A stretch of DNA of 47,500 bases from Guillardia theta CCMP2712. Its lineage: Eukaryota > Cryptophyceae > Pyrenomonadales > Geminigeraceae. Positions 1 to 10,647 of this stretch are shown one piece after another; the first letter of the stretch is position 1; each line of letters starts with the position of its first letter. Under the pieces are notes generated by a model. It saw only the letters and a program-made list of their open reading frames with translations, had not been told where the DNA came from and did not search any database. Location of the stretch: NCBI RefSeq assembly GCF_000315625.1, contig NW_005434557.1, forward strand, positions 140,530-188,029, written 5' to 3'. The translations under genes and the position numbers were made by a program.

Positions 1-330
1 TCACTCACTCCTCTCCTCTCCTGCTCCTCACCCACTCGCAGGTCCTTCTAAGCAACGACGTGAGCGTATCCGCAAGCTGCTGGTGGCGGCAGGAGCGCGT
101 GAGGTGGGCAGCTGGCGGGGAGAGGCAGTTGGCGGGTTTCTCTGAGCGGCGACGCAGGGAGTACACAACTTGTGGGGCTGGACAGAAAAGATCGAGAAGA
201 GGAGGCTGATGGAGACCTGGTGGGGGATGATGTGGAAGGAGGAAGGAAACTGACTGGGCTCTGCTCACAGGGACAAGTACGTCCATAAGATGCCACTTGA
301 CCTCCTTCAGGTTGCAGCGAGCAACCAGAC

Positions 331-387
<57 letters not shown>

Positions 388-894
388 ACTGCTCCACCTC
401 ATAATTTGCTATAGATGTCTATCGACTTCGGTATGGTCCCATTGCATAAGGTCGCCTATCGCTTCCCCAAGGATGTCGTAGGTGCCGTCTGGATGCTCGC
501 TTCCCCACCTGACGCAGCAGCAGTCACCGAGAACGAGCTTGTTGAGGAGCAGGCGAGGAAGATGGGCATGAACTTCTCAATACCGCCAGGGGATGAGGTG
601 CCGCGAGCCGTTCTTGCTGCCGCCCCTGACGCTTCCACAAGGTTCAGATGGGCACGATCCACGAGCAGGAGCAGTCGCTGCAGGTGAGTCAGGTCAACAG
701 AGCCTTCAACTGACCCCAACCCAGCGAGGGTCTCACGTCCCCAACGTCAATGAGATGCTGGACCGGTGAGCAACGCCGAGCCATCGTGCAGCTACTCAAT
801 CCCTTGCAGGTTAGACGAATTGTCATTCGCAAACAGCACGGAGGATCCGGACTCCACCTCGGACGGGCCCTCTGCTTCCTTAGAAGTCTACTGA
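1..894 (+). CDS. 3' end of an unknown multi-exon gene
   Basis: I do not recognise this protein. Probable exons are about 41-110 (basic, KQRRERIRK-like), about 273-309, 415-596, 642-686, 721-770 and 811-894. The 415-596 exon contains MSIDFGMVPLHKVAYRFPKD and FSIPPGDE. Splicing 596 to 642 across a 45-nt intron continues in frame as VQMGTIHEQEQSLQ. The last two exons give SHVPNVNEMLDR, LDELSFANST and an acidic, serine-rich end LEVY with TGA at 892-894. The CTG tract at 330-387 falls between the second and third exons, so it is intronic rather than poly-leucine coding. The first two junctions could not be phased with certainty. The gene begins upstream of the window. Confidence 0.45.
330..387. 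repeat. (CTG)n trinucleotide tract in an intron
   Basis: About 19 consecutive CTG units with a single CTA near the end. It lies between a probable exon ending at CTTCAG (about 309) and the acceptor TTGCTATAG at 414, so it is most likely spliced out. Confidence 0.8.
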
Positions 895-1209
895 AGCGGG
901 CACGCTGGGTGCGTTGTCGGAGTAAAGTCGGGCCCTCAGCCTGAGTGCCCGGCCCGGCGTTAGGGTCACCTTCTCTGAGTAAACTTCGCCGCTATCCTGC
1001 CAGTACCAGGCTAATTGGAATCCAATCGACAAGGCAGCGAAACCCTTTACTCCAACTGTAGTACCGTCAAGAGCGGGGAGGTGACCAGCCTGACTCAGTG
1101 ATGGTGCCATGCCGGCCGGGCCCGGCCCGTCGATGATCAGGCTACCAGGCGGTCGGGCCGGTGACGGCTCGAACCGTGATTGTCATCGCCCTCTTTCTCA
1201 ACGCGGGCA
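895..1209. promoter_or_regulatory. GC-rich intergenic island with GAGTAAA motifs
   Basis: No gene is visible here. The stretch is rich in GGCCGGGC and GGCCCGG words (about 945-960 and 1110-1160). It carries GAGTAAAG at 920, GAGTAAAC at 977 and TTTACTC at 1046. Similar GC islands occur at about 23.2-23.5, 29.1-29.5 and 44.9-45.2 kb near gene 5' ends. It separates the stop of the upstream gene from the start of the giant kinase gene, so a promoter role is likely but inferred. Confidence 0.5.
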
Positions 1210-4200
1210 ATGGCGGGCGGGGAGGGGCTTCCGTACGGGGTGGCAGAGAGAGGATGGAGCACAGCATGGCGGCTGAAGAGGAGATTCCAGCGCTCGTGCG
1301 AGGATGAGAAGGGACGGAAAATCTTTCTCCTCCGAAATGACGATGCTGATCGCGTTTTCTCGCTCCTCCCTCCTGGCTCTGCCTTCCTCAGGTCTCAGGC
1401 CTCAGCTCGGGCCGGCATGCCAGTCGTCTTGTCATACCGGCTGAGGGTGTCTGTACACCACCATGCTCTCAGCGGAGTCGTTGCTAGGTGGAGGATGCGG
1501 AAGCAGGGACCAGCGTCTTGTGTGCTGGATGATAAGTCGCTGAATCTTGTCGAAAGGATTAGCGGGAGGTGGCTGGGAGAGTTTGAGAAGTTCCTAGTGG
1601 AGGTAGCCTCCTACCGCAACTTCATCGATCGCGATGTCTCTGCGATCTTCGTGAGGCTCGAGCTCAAGTACCGTGACCTCCTCATCTGTCGCTGCCGCGC
1701 TCATCAGCTGCTGATGTGCAAGATGGAGGAGGAGGAGATAGAGACGGCTGTGATCGTGCTCAACTTCGAAGCTTGCTCCATCGAGCTCCATGACTCCACA
1801 CAAACTCACATCATCACAAGTCTAGAACAAGCACTCAATGCGTTTCACGTCCGAAGGAAGCACAAAGCATCGCCGCTTCTGCTCAAAGCCAACAAGAACG
1901 CTGGATCGAGTATCAGCATGAAGGGAGCAGAGTTTGTGGGGAGTTACAACATTGAATCAGTTGCAGAAGAACTGAGTCGAGCTATCAGTGAGAGACAAGA
2001 CGAGCACATGCAGGTGTTGCTCAAGGCGATGCGTGGATCGATGGTGCTGCTGGACAAGGCGGGTCAGGTGTTGGACGACAGGATGCAAGCGATACTGAGC
2101 CATGTCCTCATTGACTATGAGACAGAACGTGACTTGCACACAGACACAATCGCAGTGCTCAAAGCTCTCTTCGATCTAGAGCCCGACCTGATAAACCTGT
2201 TTGGACCCAAGTTGATCGCAAAGCTTGAACTTGCAGCTGACAATGGCACAAACCTTCAACGTGCGATGGCGAACATGGATTCTTTGCTGCAGCACTCTTT
2301 GCCATCACGCAAATTCTTCTTGAAGAACGATCAGTTTCAGTCTTTGATCTGTAGGTTGCATCATCGGTTCAGTCCGGTGAAGGAACTCAAGGCGGATTAT
2401 CTCGACGAGTGGAATGATACGGACAGCAGAGACGAAGAGGAGGGTAACCTTGAAGTGCGTGATGAGGCACCTGCGTTGACTCCGTTTCTTTAGGTGTGAT
2501 AGATGTCGAGTACCAGCGCATCGAGGATGTGAGTCCGAGCTGAGACGTTTCTGTGCTGCTTCCGTTGAATTGTTTGCCAGGGCGAGGCCGAGGATATGAG
2601 ACAGTGTGTGAAGACGAGAGAGTATTCGTCAGCATCTGCCTTGTCCTACATGTCCAACTCACGGGACCTGGCGTTCATGTCTCCCAAGTCTTCTTCAGCC
2701 CTTCCCAGCCATCGCTCGCAAAATGGAGGAGAAGAGTCGACATCCTCGCCTGCTTGCATCCCCAAGCTGAAACTTGTTGGCCTGTCAGCGTTGGACTCTC
2801 CCATGAGGTCAAGCACGCGGTCGAGTAGAAGGCAGGTCGCTCTCCCTCACGTTGCGATTCATCTCGATAGTCCGCAGTCTGCTGCAGATTCAGCCACGCG
2901 CAGGAACAGTCAGTTCCCCTCCTTGGACCTGGACAGCAGCCGCCTTGGCGTCTTTGACAGAAGATCGGCCCTCGAAGAGCTCCAGCTTGTCGCTCAGAAT
3001 GTGAGCAGATACTACATCGCTGCTGACATGGCGGCGATGTCTTCACAGCGACCAGGACACGCCAACGTGTCCCCAGAGAGCTGCAGGGACGAGGAGACTT
3101 CAGGCGATCGGGACATGGCACAGTCGGAGAGCGCTTCGAAGTCATCGTACGTAGCTGGGCGGAAGCTGGACATATTCTTGGTCATTCTTCAGCTTCTCAG
3201 TGTGATGAACATAGAGAGCGACTGGATCGAGCAGCACGTTAACCTCTTGTTCCTTGAGTTCAGCCACTGCTTCCGTACCTCTTCCCTGCCCGATTGCCTG
3301 CCGGCCCTGTGCGAGGTTCTCAAAGGCTACCAGGCGGTTACAGAGAGAAGGCTCGTGGAGTTGTCAACTCTCTTGGGGTCTTTCAACGACTTGTCAAAGG
3401 TCGGGAGCGACTCGCTGACGGCCATCAACAAGGTCGACCTCTTCGTCTTCCGACTCAGCGATCAGTTGTCCTGTGCCACTGACTCGCCCAACGTCTTCGG
3501 CAGCTCAAGTCTTGCCCTAGCCTTGAAGATGCTCTCCTCTTACGTCAATCTTCGCAGCTCACACCTCATCAAGATGCACGTGATCTTTCTGTGCATGGAG
3601 ACTTTGCTCAAGGTCAAGTACATTCTCATGGCGAACAGTGCGCTGATAGCTGACTTCAACATCCTGTACATCGTTTGCTTTCACACTTGGCTTGAGCTAA
3701 TGGATTCCTTGGTGGTACAACTCTTGGAGGAGAGCTTCCAATCGTATTGGTTCTCCATCATATTTGAGGACGAGGTCTTTTGTGAAATCGTGCAGGAATA
3801 CTCCAAGGCCGTTAGCTCAGACGACATGCTTGGTCTGGACTTCAAAGGCTATGAAACGTTCTTGTACGCTCAGGGGGACATTCATGGAGGCGATGGCTAC
3901 AGAGCTGTCGAGGCCTTGAAGGTTCAGGTTTTCAGGCACTACAGCATCTGCATGAAGATCTTGAACGTCAGGTTCGAGAAGAGCAGCCGGTTGAACGAGT
4001 TCCTGAGAGCATCTCATGAACCGACGCACGATGAGAACGCCGTCTCGTTTGATCTGCTGTGCTCGAAGTTTGCGTTCCTCATATCAGCCAAGGCAGGCAT
4101 CGTGTTGGAGAGTTTGCCATCCACACCTCGTGGCGAGGAGATGGCTCTTGTCCGAGAGATCTTCGCCTTCCTCGTCACCTGCTTCGAGAGCGGTGTGATG

Positions 4201-7200
4201 CAAACCTTCATGCCGAGGATGCTCATCGACGACTACGTTGGCTTTCACTTCCTGGGGTTCCTCAGGTTCTCGCAGGTCGTCGGCGATCGGGTGGCGTCGG
4301 AGATGTCGAGGCTTCACCTCCACGTGCTCATCCAACTCTCAGGCTCGCAGACTCCCTCCATCAAGCAGCGGTTTACAGCTCTGCGAGTGGTCAACTGGAT
4401 CTCCTTGCAGATGGATCTGGAGTACGAGAGCAACGGGCACGTGGGAGTAGACTTGACGTCTGTCGCTGACACTTCGCGATTCACTCCCAGCGTCAAGATG
4501 TCCAGCTCGAAGAAAGTCAGTCGGAGAACAAGAAACGGCCTGAAAAGTCGAGACAAAGACAAGTCGCTCAGAGGCGGCACAAGAGCTTGTGATGACTCGC
4601 TCGAGATGCGGCAGCCCGTTGACCCCTCCATGACCGACGTCGAGAATGAGAACTGCAACAGCAACAAGAAATCGTCAAAGAAGAAGTTGAACTTCAACCA
4701 GGAGCACTTTAACGACTCCTCAACTCTCCCGATACACAAACGACCAGCCCCTGAGAGCTTGAAAGATACGAAGACAAGACAAAACTTGGAAGGCTACAAG
4801 TCCGGTTCTACAGGATCATCCATTAACAGAGGTCAGACCTCTGCTTCTCCTAACACAAAGGCGAATTCAATAACCATACTGGGGCTGAAGCTACCAGCCG
4901 GGGCGGTGAAGGGAGGGGGGAGCGGGGGGACAGGAGGAGGGGAGGGGAGGAGGGGAGGAGGGAGGGTGGGAGTCATCGACGGGGTCGGAGAGCGAGGACT
5001 CGCTAGGAGACGTGGACATCGAGGAGTACAAGCGGCTGCGGAGCACGATCAAGCTGCGGCTAGACGACGACCAGCACGAGCTAGCCGGGGTGCCGGAGGG
5101 GGAGGAGAGAGGAGAAGGCGGGCGAGAAGATCGAGGAGGAGGAGGAGGAGGACGGGGGAGGGAGGAAAGCGAGGGGGAGGAAAGCCGGGAGGCCTAGGGC
5201 TGAACTTGGCGGGAGTGTCGGCAGGAGGAGGAGGGGGAGGGAGCGGGGGCGACGAGGTCGGGGAGCGGGAGCCACCGTCATGGGTGAGGCAGCACAGCAA
5301 GGCGAGGGAGGAGGAGGGGGAGGAGGAGGGGGAGGCCGAGGTGGAGGTTGAGTTCGAGAAGGCGACGTTCGGGGGGGAGGAGGACGTAGAGGGGAGGGCG
5401 GTGAGGGCAGTACCGATCCAAGCGGAGCGAGAGCTGGAGAACGCGGGGGCGGTGGAAGGAGCGATCGTGGTGGTGGAGCGAGGAGGCGTGTCGTTTGTGG
5501 AGAAGGCGCGACGAGTGACAGCGGCGGGAGGGATCGGGATGATCGTGATCAACACAGCGGAGGAGCTGTATCGATGCACGGGGGCAGGAGAGGACGTGAA
5601 GATCCCGGTGGTCTGCGTCCGGAAGGGAGGAGGAGAGCAGCTGGAGGACGGGGCGAGCGTGCGGCTACGGGGAGTGAAATACGGGTCAGGGGTGATGGTG
5701 TTCACCAAAGGAGGGAGGAGGAGGAGGAGCATCGGAGGGACAGAGGGGAGCAGGTCGGGGCAGGGGCAGCAGGGGAGGGGAGGGCTAGGGCTGAAGCTAC
5801 CAGCCGGGGCGGTGAAGGGAGGGGGGAGCGGGGGACAGGAGGAGGGGAGGGGAGGAGGGGAGGAGGGAGGGTGGGAGTCATCGACGGGGTCGGAGAGCGA
5901 GGACTCGCTAGGAGACGTGGACATCGAGGAGTACAAGCGGCTGCGGAGCACGATCAAGCTGCGGTTGAATGACAGCGATCATGAACTTGCTGGCTCAAGG
6001 CACATGGAGGCGAGGGAGGTTGAGAGCGTTTCAGGTATCTCGAGGCATCGCAGCTCTTTGCCCCTCATTCGGCTGCTCAAGCCTCTTCCTCGCTCTCCCT
6101 CGTCTCGTCGCGATGAGTTCGTCGTTGAGTCTGAGGACTCTGGCGCTTTTTCGCTCTTGTCCAAGTCAGTCGACAGCTCAAACCCCAAGTTTCAGCTGGC
6201 CATGTGCAAGTCCCTTGCTGATAAGGAAGGATTTCAAGTGAAAGACAAGGACAAGGACAAGAGCAGGTCGTCGCGTTCACTTCAGCTGGGGCCAGAGGCT
6301 TTATCGAAGAACTCAACATATTACCGTGGGAGGGAGACGAGAATCTTGTACCAAGACTTGGAGTTTCATTGCATGGTGCTTGAGCTTGCGCTGAAGCTTC
6401 TCATGTCTTCCGACGGTCCTCTCTTGGACTGGTACCACTTGCAGCAGTTTCCCCTCGAACATCATCGCCCGAATCTCGCGTTCCTCCTTCGGACTCATCT
6501 GAATCATCCTGCCAACGAGGAAGTCCTCTCCCTCCTCCTCCCGCGCATCCTAGCGCTGGGAGAGAAGGGTCATCGGCTGATGAAGCTGCTCTGCTCCAAG
6601 CTCTTCGACCCCTCCAGGTACAGCAACCGCGACCCCAACATCCGCTACCGGGGAGCCTTCGGGACGGTCTACAAGGCCTCCCTCACCTCCGAGCCCTTCC
6701 AAGTCGCCGTCAAGGTGATCGAACTGCCCAAGACCATGACAGACGCTTGTACGTTGCTGGACTTGTACACTGAAGTCGCCATCATGGAGGCGCTGCACAA
6801 GGAGGCGCGTGTCTGCTACTTGTACGACTATGGAGTGGATGCGAACCACTGCTACATCGTTACGGCCTGGTACTCCATGTCCTTGAAAGAGTGGAGGACG
6901 AGGCAGTGCAAGGACGTCCTCACAGCGCAGACCGTGCTGCTGCTCAGCATAGGCAGCCGAGTCATCCAGGCTGTTTGCCGCCTGCACCATGTTGGGGTCG
7001 TTCACTACGACCTCAAGTGCGACAACGTGCTGGTGATGCCGCTCAAGGGTGAGACTGAGGAGACGATTGTGAGGCAACGAGGCCCGTCCCCCGACTTTGA
7101 GGTGGTGCTGGCTGACTTCGGTGAGAGCAAACTCTTCTCCGCCCACCAAGACGCCTGCACCGTCCGCAACCGAGGCACCGAGTACAACAAGAGCCCCGAG

Positions 7201-8327
7201 ATGCTGACGGTCGCCAACGCCTCGAGGAAAGAGAAGGCGAGCTATGACCGCAGGAAGAAAGGAGGAGCAGGAAAGCCCTCCGACGTCTGGGGCCTCGCGT
7301 GTCTGCTGTACGAGCTCTTGACTGGAGAGTTTCTCTTCTACGACGAGGATTGGATCCGTTTCTTCATACGGGTGACGGGGAGCAGCACTGAGGACCTGCT
7401 CCCCTCGGACAGGCTCGCTCCTCTCCAGCAGCTGCCTCAGGGCCACCTCCTCGTTGACTTCTTCAAGGCGATCCTGATCCGCGACCCCAACCTCCGCCCG
7501 TCCGTCCTGGAGGTTCAGCAGCGATGGGAATCCGTCTGTGCGAGCATGTCAGTGAGGCTGTCGGTGGAGGACCTCAGCCCGTCTAGTTCGCACGTGCTGG
7601 ACTTGACGGCCAGCAGCGTCGGGCAGAACCTCGTCAACGCCAACGGCTTCCTCTACCGCGAGCGACCGCTGGCCTCTGAGGCAGACCTGCGGCTGCGCGG
7701 GAAGTCAGCGGTCAAGGTCGCGCACTGCCTGCTGGTAGGGCGAGGCCGGAGGAGGTGGAGATGGTGGACGGGAAACGCGTCAGCTCCTTTCGCGACCTCG
7801 GCGTCGGGTACCTCCTCGACTGCACCGGCAGCGGCGCGAGCGAGCATGGGCTGCCGGGAGTGAGCTGCTACCACTCGGCGCTGCCGTCGCTCTTGTCGGG
7901 GAGGGAGACCAGCGGGGGGCAGGGGAAGGAGGTGGAGGTGATGCCTGGCATCTCAGGCGACTTGCCCATCGCATACCTGGCGAGCGACCTCAAGATGGTC
8001 GAGATGGCGCGGCGGGAGGGGCTCGCGGTCCTCATCTTCGACGAGGCCGGTGGCGGAGTCTGCGCCGCCTGCGTCGCCATTGCGTGGCTGATGCAGGCGG
8101 AGAGGCTGCCGCTGATGCAGGCGTACCTGCACGTGAAGGAGAGGATCCCCTTCCTCGACCTCCCCGTCCCCTTCATACACTTGCTGGGCTCTTGGAGGCT
8201 CGTCATCATCGACAGGCAGCGGCACGAGGATCAGGAGGCTCCTCGCTTCGAGAACCTGACTGGCTCGCTTCACACCCCCCGCCAGCTCTCCTCCAGCAGA
8301 CTGTACTCGCGACCTGGTAGCGCGTAG
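1210..8327 (+). CDS. Giant protein kinase with PA-like insert and pseudophosphatase tail
   Basis: Two long open stretches join through introns 2444-2493 and 2529-2580, giving EEEGVIDVEYQRIED then GEAEDMRQ in frame. The first ATG in frame is 1210. The first roughly 1,100 residues are alpha-helical and unrecognised. At 4880-5970 a Gly/Arg/Glu-rich insert carries a protease-associated-like domain (GAIVVVERGGVSFVEKARR, IPVVCVRKGG). A kinase domain fills about 6640-7540: RGAFGTVYK loop, VAVKVIE lysine, HYDLKCDNVLV catalytic loop, LADFGESK, SPEM and DVWGLACLLYELL. All catalytic residues are present, so it should be active, probably on Ser/Thr. After it the frame changes near 7735, and 7755-8327 encodes a dual-specificity-phosphatase-like fold (RDLGVGYLLDCTG, CVAIAWLMQ, AYLHVKERIP). 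Its P-loop FDEAGGGVCAA lacks the catalytic Cys and Arg. The 7735 offset may be a tiny intron, a sequence error or a true frameshift. Confidence 0.75.
4882..5061 (+). repeat. Direct repeat, copy 1 (G-rich coding insert)
   Basis: This stretch, beginning GGGCTGAAGCTACCAGCCGG, recurs almost identically at 5788-5966, about 905 bp downstream. Copy 1 has six G at 4924-4929 where copy 2 has five, so the two copies are read in different frames. In copy 1 the long open frame gives basic Arg/Gly-rich sequence, whereas the acidic SESEDSLGDVDIEEYKRL peptide of copy 2 lies in another frame that stops at 5195-5197. Confidence 0.9.
5788..5966 (+). repeat. Direct repeat, copy 2 (G-rich coding insert)
   Basis: Second copy of the 4882-5061 segment. 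Here the long frame reads LGLKLPAGAVKGGGSGG, then SESEDSLGDVDIEEYKRL and LRSTIKLRLND, and continues into the conserved downstream protein. This makes copy 2 the frame-correct version. A shorter degenerate copy of the repeat start (LGLNLAG) occurs at about 5196-5216. Confidence 0.9.
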
Positions 8328-8537
8328 GAGGGGACGCTAACAAGTTAAACTCATTGAAGTGACTCGGTCTCGATCATTCGTCTCTTAGCCTTCGCCTCCT
8401 CCCTGAGTCGACTTGCTCCGCCTCCCCGACACTCGCCCCGGGTACACGGTCCTCCGTCTCCTGCTGTCTAGGATTCTTTGCTAGTGAGGTTGATGCTGAC
8501 TTTGTTCTCTTGTTAAGTCTTTCTCTGGGGCGGACTT

Positions 8538-10555
8538 ATGGACCTCTTTTTCCAGTTGAGTAAACTTTACTCCTTGACTTCTTGGGCTCACCGATACCAG
8601 GCCGCAATGGCGACGGTGGAGGCGCTCCTGGCTCGCGCGATGGCGCGGCGGAGGGAGAGGGGTACGGAGAAGACGGAGAGAAGGCCTAGGCTAGAGGACG
8701 TTGTTGCTGCCTGCAGGAACGAGAAGTATCAGACGTTCTGGTCCGACTGGCTTGCTCAAGCTCTCGCTGTTCCTCTGGAGTCGATAACCCCTGCATCCTC
8801 GGCTTCCCTGTCTTTTTCTTCCCTCTCTCCTCCTCCTCCTCCTCCTCCTCCTCTCGTTCATCAACTACCCGCTAACCCTCCGCACTCTCCTCCTTACCTG
8901 GAGGCCGCTGATCGCATTTGGCAAAGGACGGAAGAGCGGAGAGAGCGGGGAGAGCAGGCAGATCGCATTCTACTGTCCGCTGCTACGGTTGTGATAGCGA
9001 AAGCGAGGCTGATGGGAAGGCCGCAAGAGCAGGTGAAGACGCTGCGAACCCCGTCCTTCGACTTCGTTCCCCTCAAGCACGGTGTACCCCCTCCTCCCTT
9101 CCCTCTCTTACCTCACACCGCCATGGCCAGGCACCGGCATTCGGGCCGACGCCTCCTTCAGAGCAGGAGAGATCATCGAGAGGGTGAGGAGAGAGATGGC
9201 AGGCGAGGAGCTGCAGCTGCTCCATCAAGGAGTTGAGGACGAGTGGGCGTTCCAGCTGGGAAGGTCGCTGGGGGATCGCGGGTCACGGGTGAGGGCGCTG
9301 GACTTGAGCAGCAACCGCATCGGGCAAGTAGGATGTGAGGTTACGTGACTCGTCCTGCTCGCTGGTGACGAAGTGACAGGCGACGGGATCGCCGAAGGCT
9401 TGTCGAGGAACAGCAGCCTGCAGGAGCTGAACCTGTCGCACAACCTCATCGACCTGGTGGCGTTGGAAGTTTTGAGTGAGAAAGCATGGAGGAGGAGGAG
9501 GAGGAGGAGGAGTGGCGCTGAAGGGAAGCAGGCGATGGACTTTTGTTGAACTCTTCCATCACTTCTCTAGGCTCCTGCGCTCCCTCCCTCCTCCTCCTCC
9601 TCATTCCCGTGCCGTGCAGATCTCAGCTACAACAAATTCTCCGCCTCCCACGACCGACCGGCTAGCAGGTGAGCAAAGCCTGCAGAGGTCAAAGCTCAAG
9701 TGACTTGAAGACAGAAATAGACGCGACGAGGTTCTTTTCTCCTCCCCTCCTCCTCCTTCCCTCCTCCCTGCTCTTCTCCTATCCCTTGACCTTGGCAGCA
9801 GCCCTCGCACTTGTATCCTCTGCCGCATCAAGTAGCTCCCATGGGGTGACCTTCCTCCTCTCATTCTGAGTCAGGTCACGCACGTGGAGGAGGAGAAGAG
9901 CCACAGGCTGCGAAGCTTCAGGAAGTATCTGAGCTGGACGACGAGCCTGACGAGCCTGGTGGAGGAGGAAAGGGGAGGGGAGGAGTCACGCTGAGAGGAG
10001 GCGGCAGAGGCTTGCGGGATGTGAGCTGAGAGGAGACGCGTGGGTGAAGATCTGTACGAGACGCGAGAGGGGAAGGAGGAGAAGCTCACTTACTGCAGAC
10101 GAGGGGCTCAGCTTCTGCCGCTCCCTCACCTTCCTCGACATCGCCGGCAACAAACTCGGTGAGTGGGACTAGCGGAGCAAGCAGCTGACGTGAGAGACAG
10201 GCGAGGATGGCTGCGGAGTTTTGGGAGAGCTGCTGAATGTAATGGGAAAGAAGGGAGGGGATGGAGAGGGGAGCAATGATAAAGAGGAAGGAAGGACGGA
10301 AGGAAGAGGAGATGGGGAGGAGGAGATGGGAGGAGGAGATGGGAGGAGGAGATGGGAGGAGGAGATGGGGAGGAGGAGGTATGTAGGTGAACAGGAGGAG
10401 ATAGTAACGGCCTGCAGCATTCTAGGTTAATTGTTTGCATCGCAAGTCACAACTCGTTTCAAGCCTCAGCCCTCCAGTGTCTGTCTGATCGCCTGGTGGG
10501 AAATTCAAACCTCATCGAATTGAGTCTCTCGAGCAACGGTATTTCTTTTGTTTGT

Positions 10556-10647
<92 letters not shown>

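Noticed and set aside
290-481. Open frame with a poly-leucine run
   Set aside because: It is the (CTG)n tract of an intron between a CTTCAG donor exon and a TATAG acceptor; no protein character apart from the repeat.
5049-5957. 302-codon Pro/Ser-rich frame on the minus strand
   Set aside because: Mirror image of purine-rich coding DNA of the giant kinase gene; composition is dictated by the plus-strand G-rich sequence.
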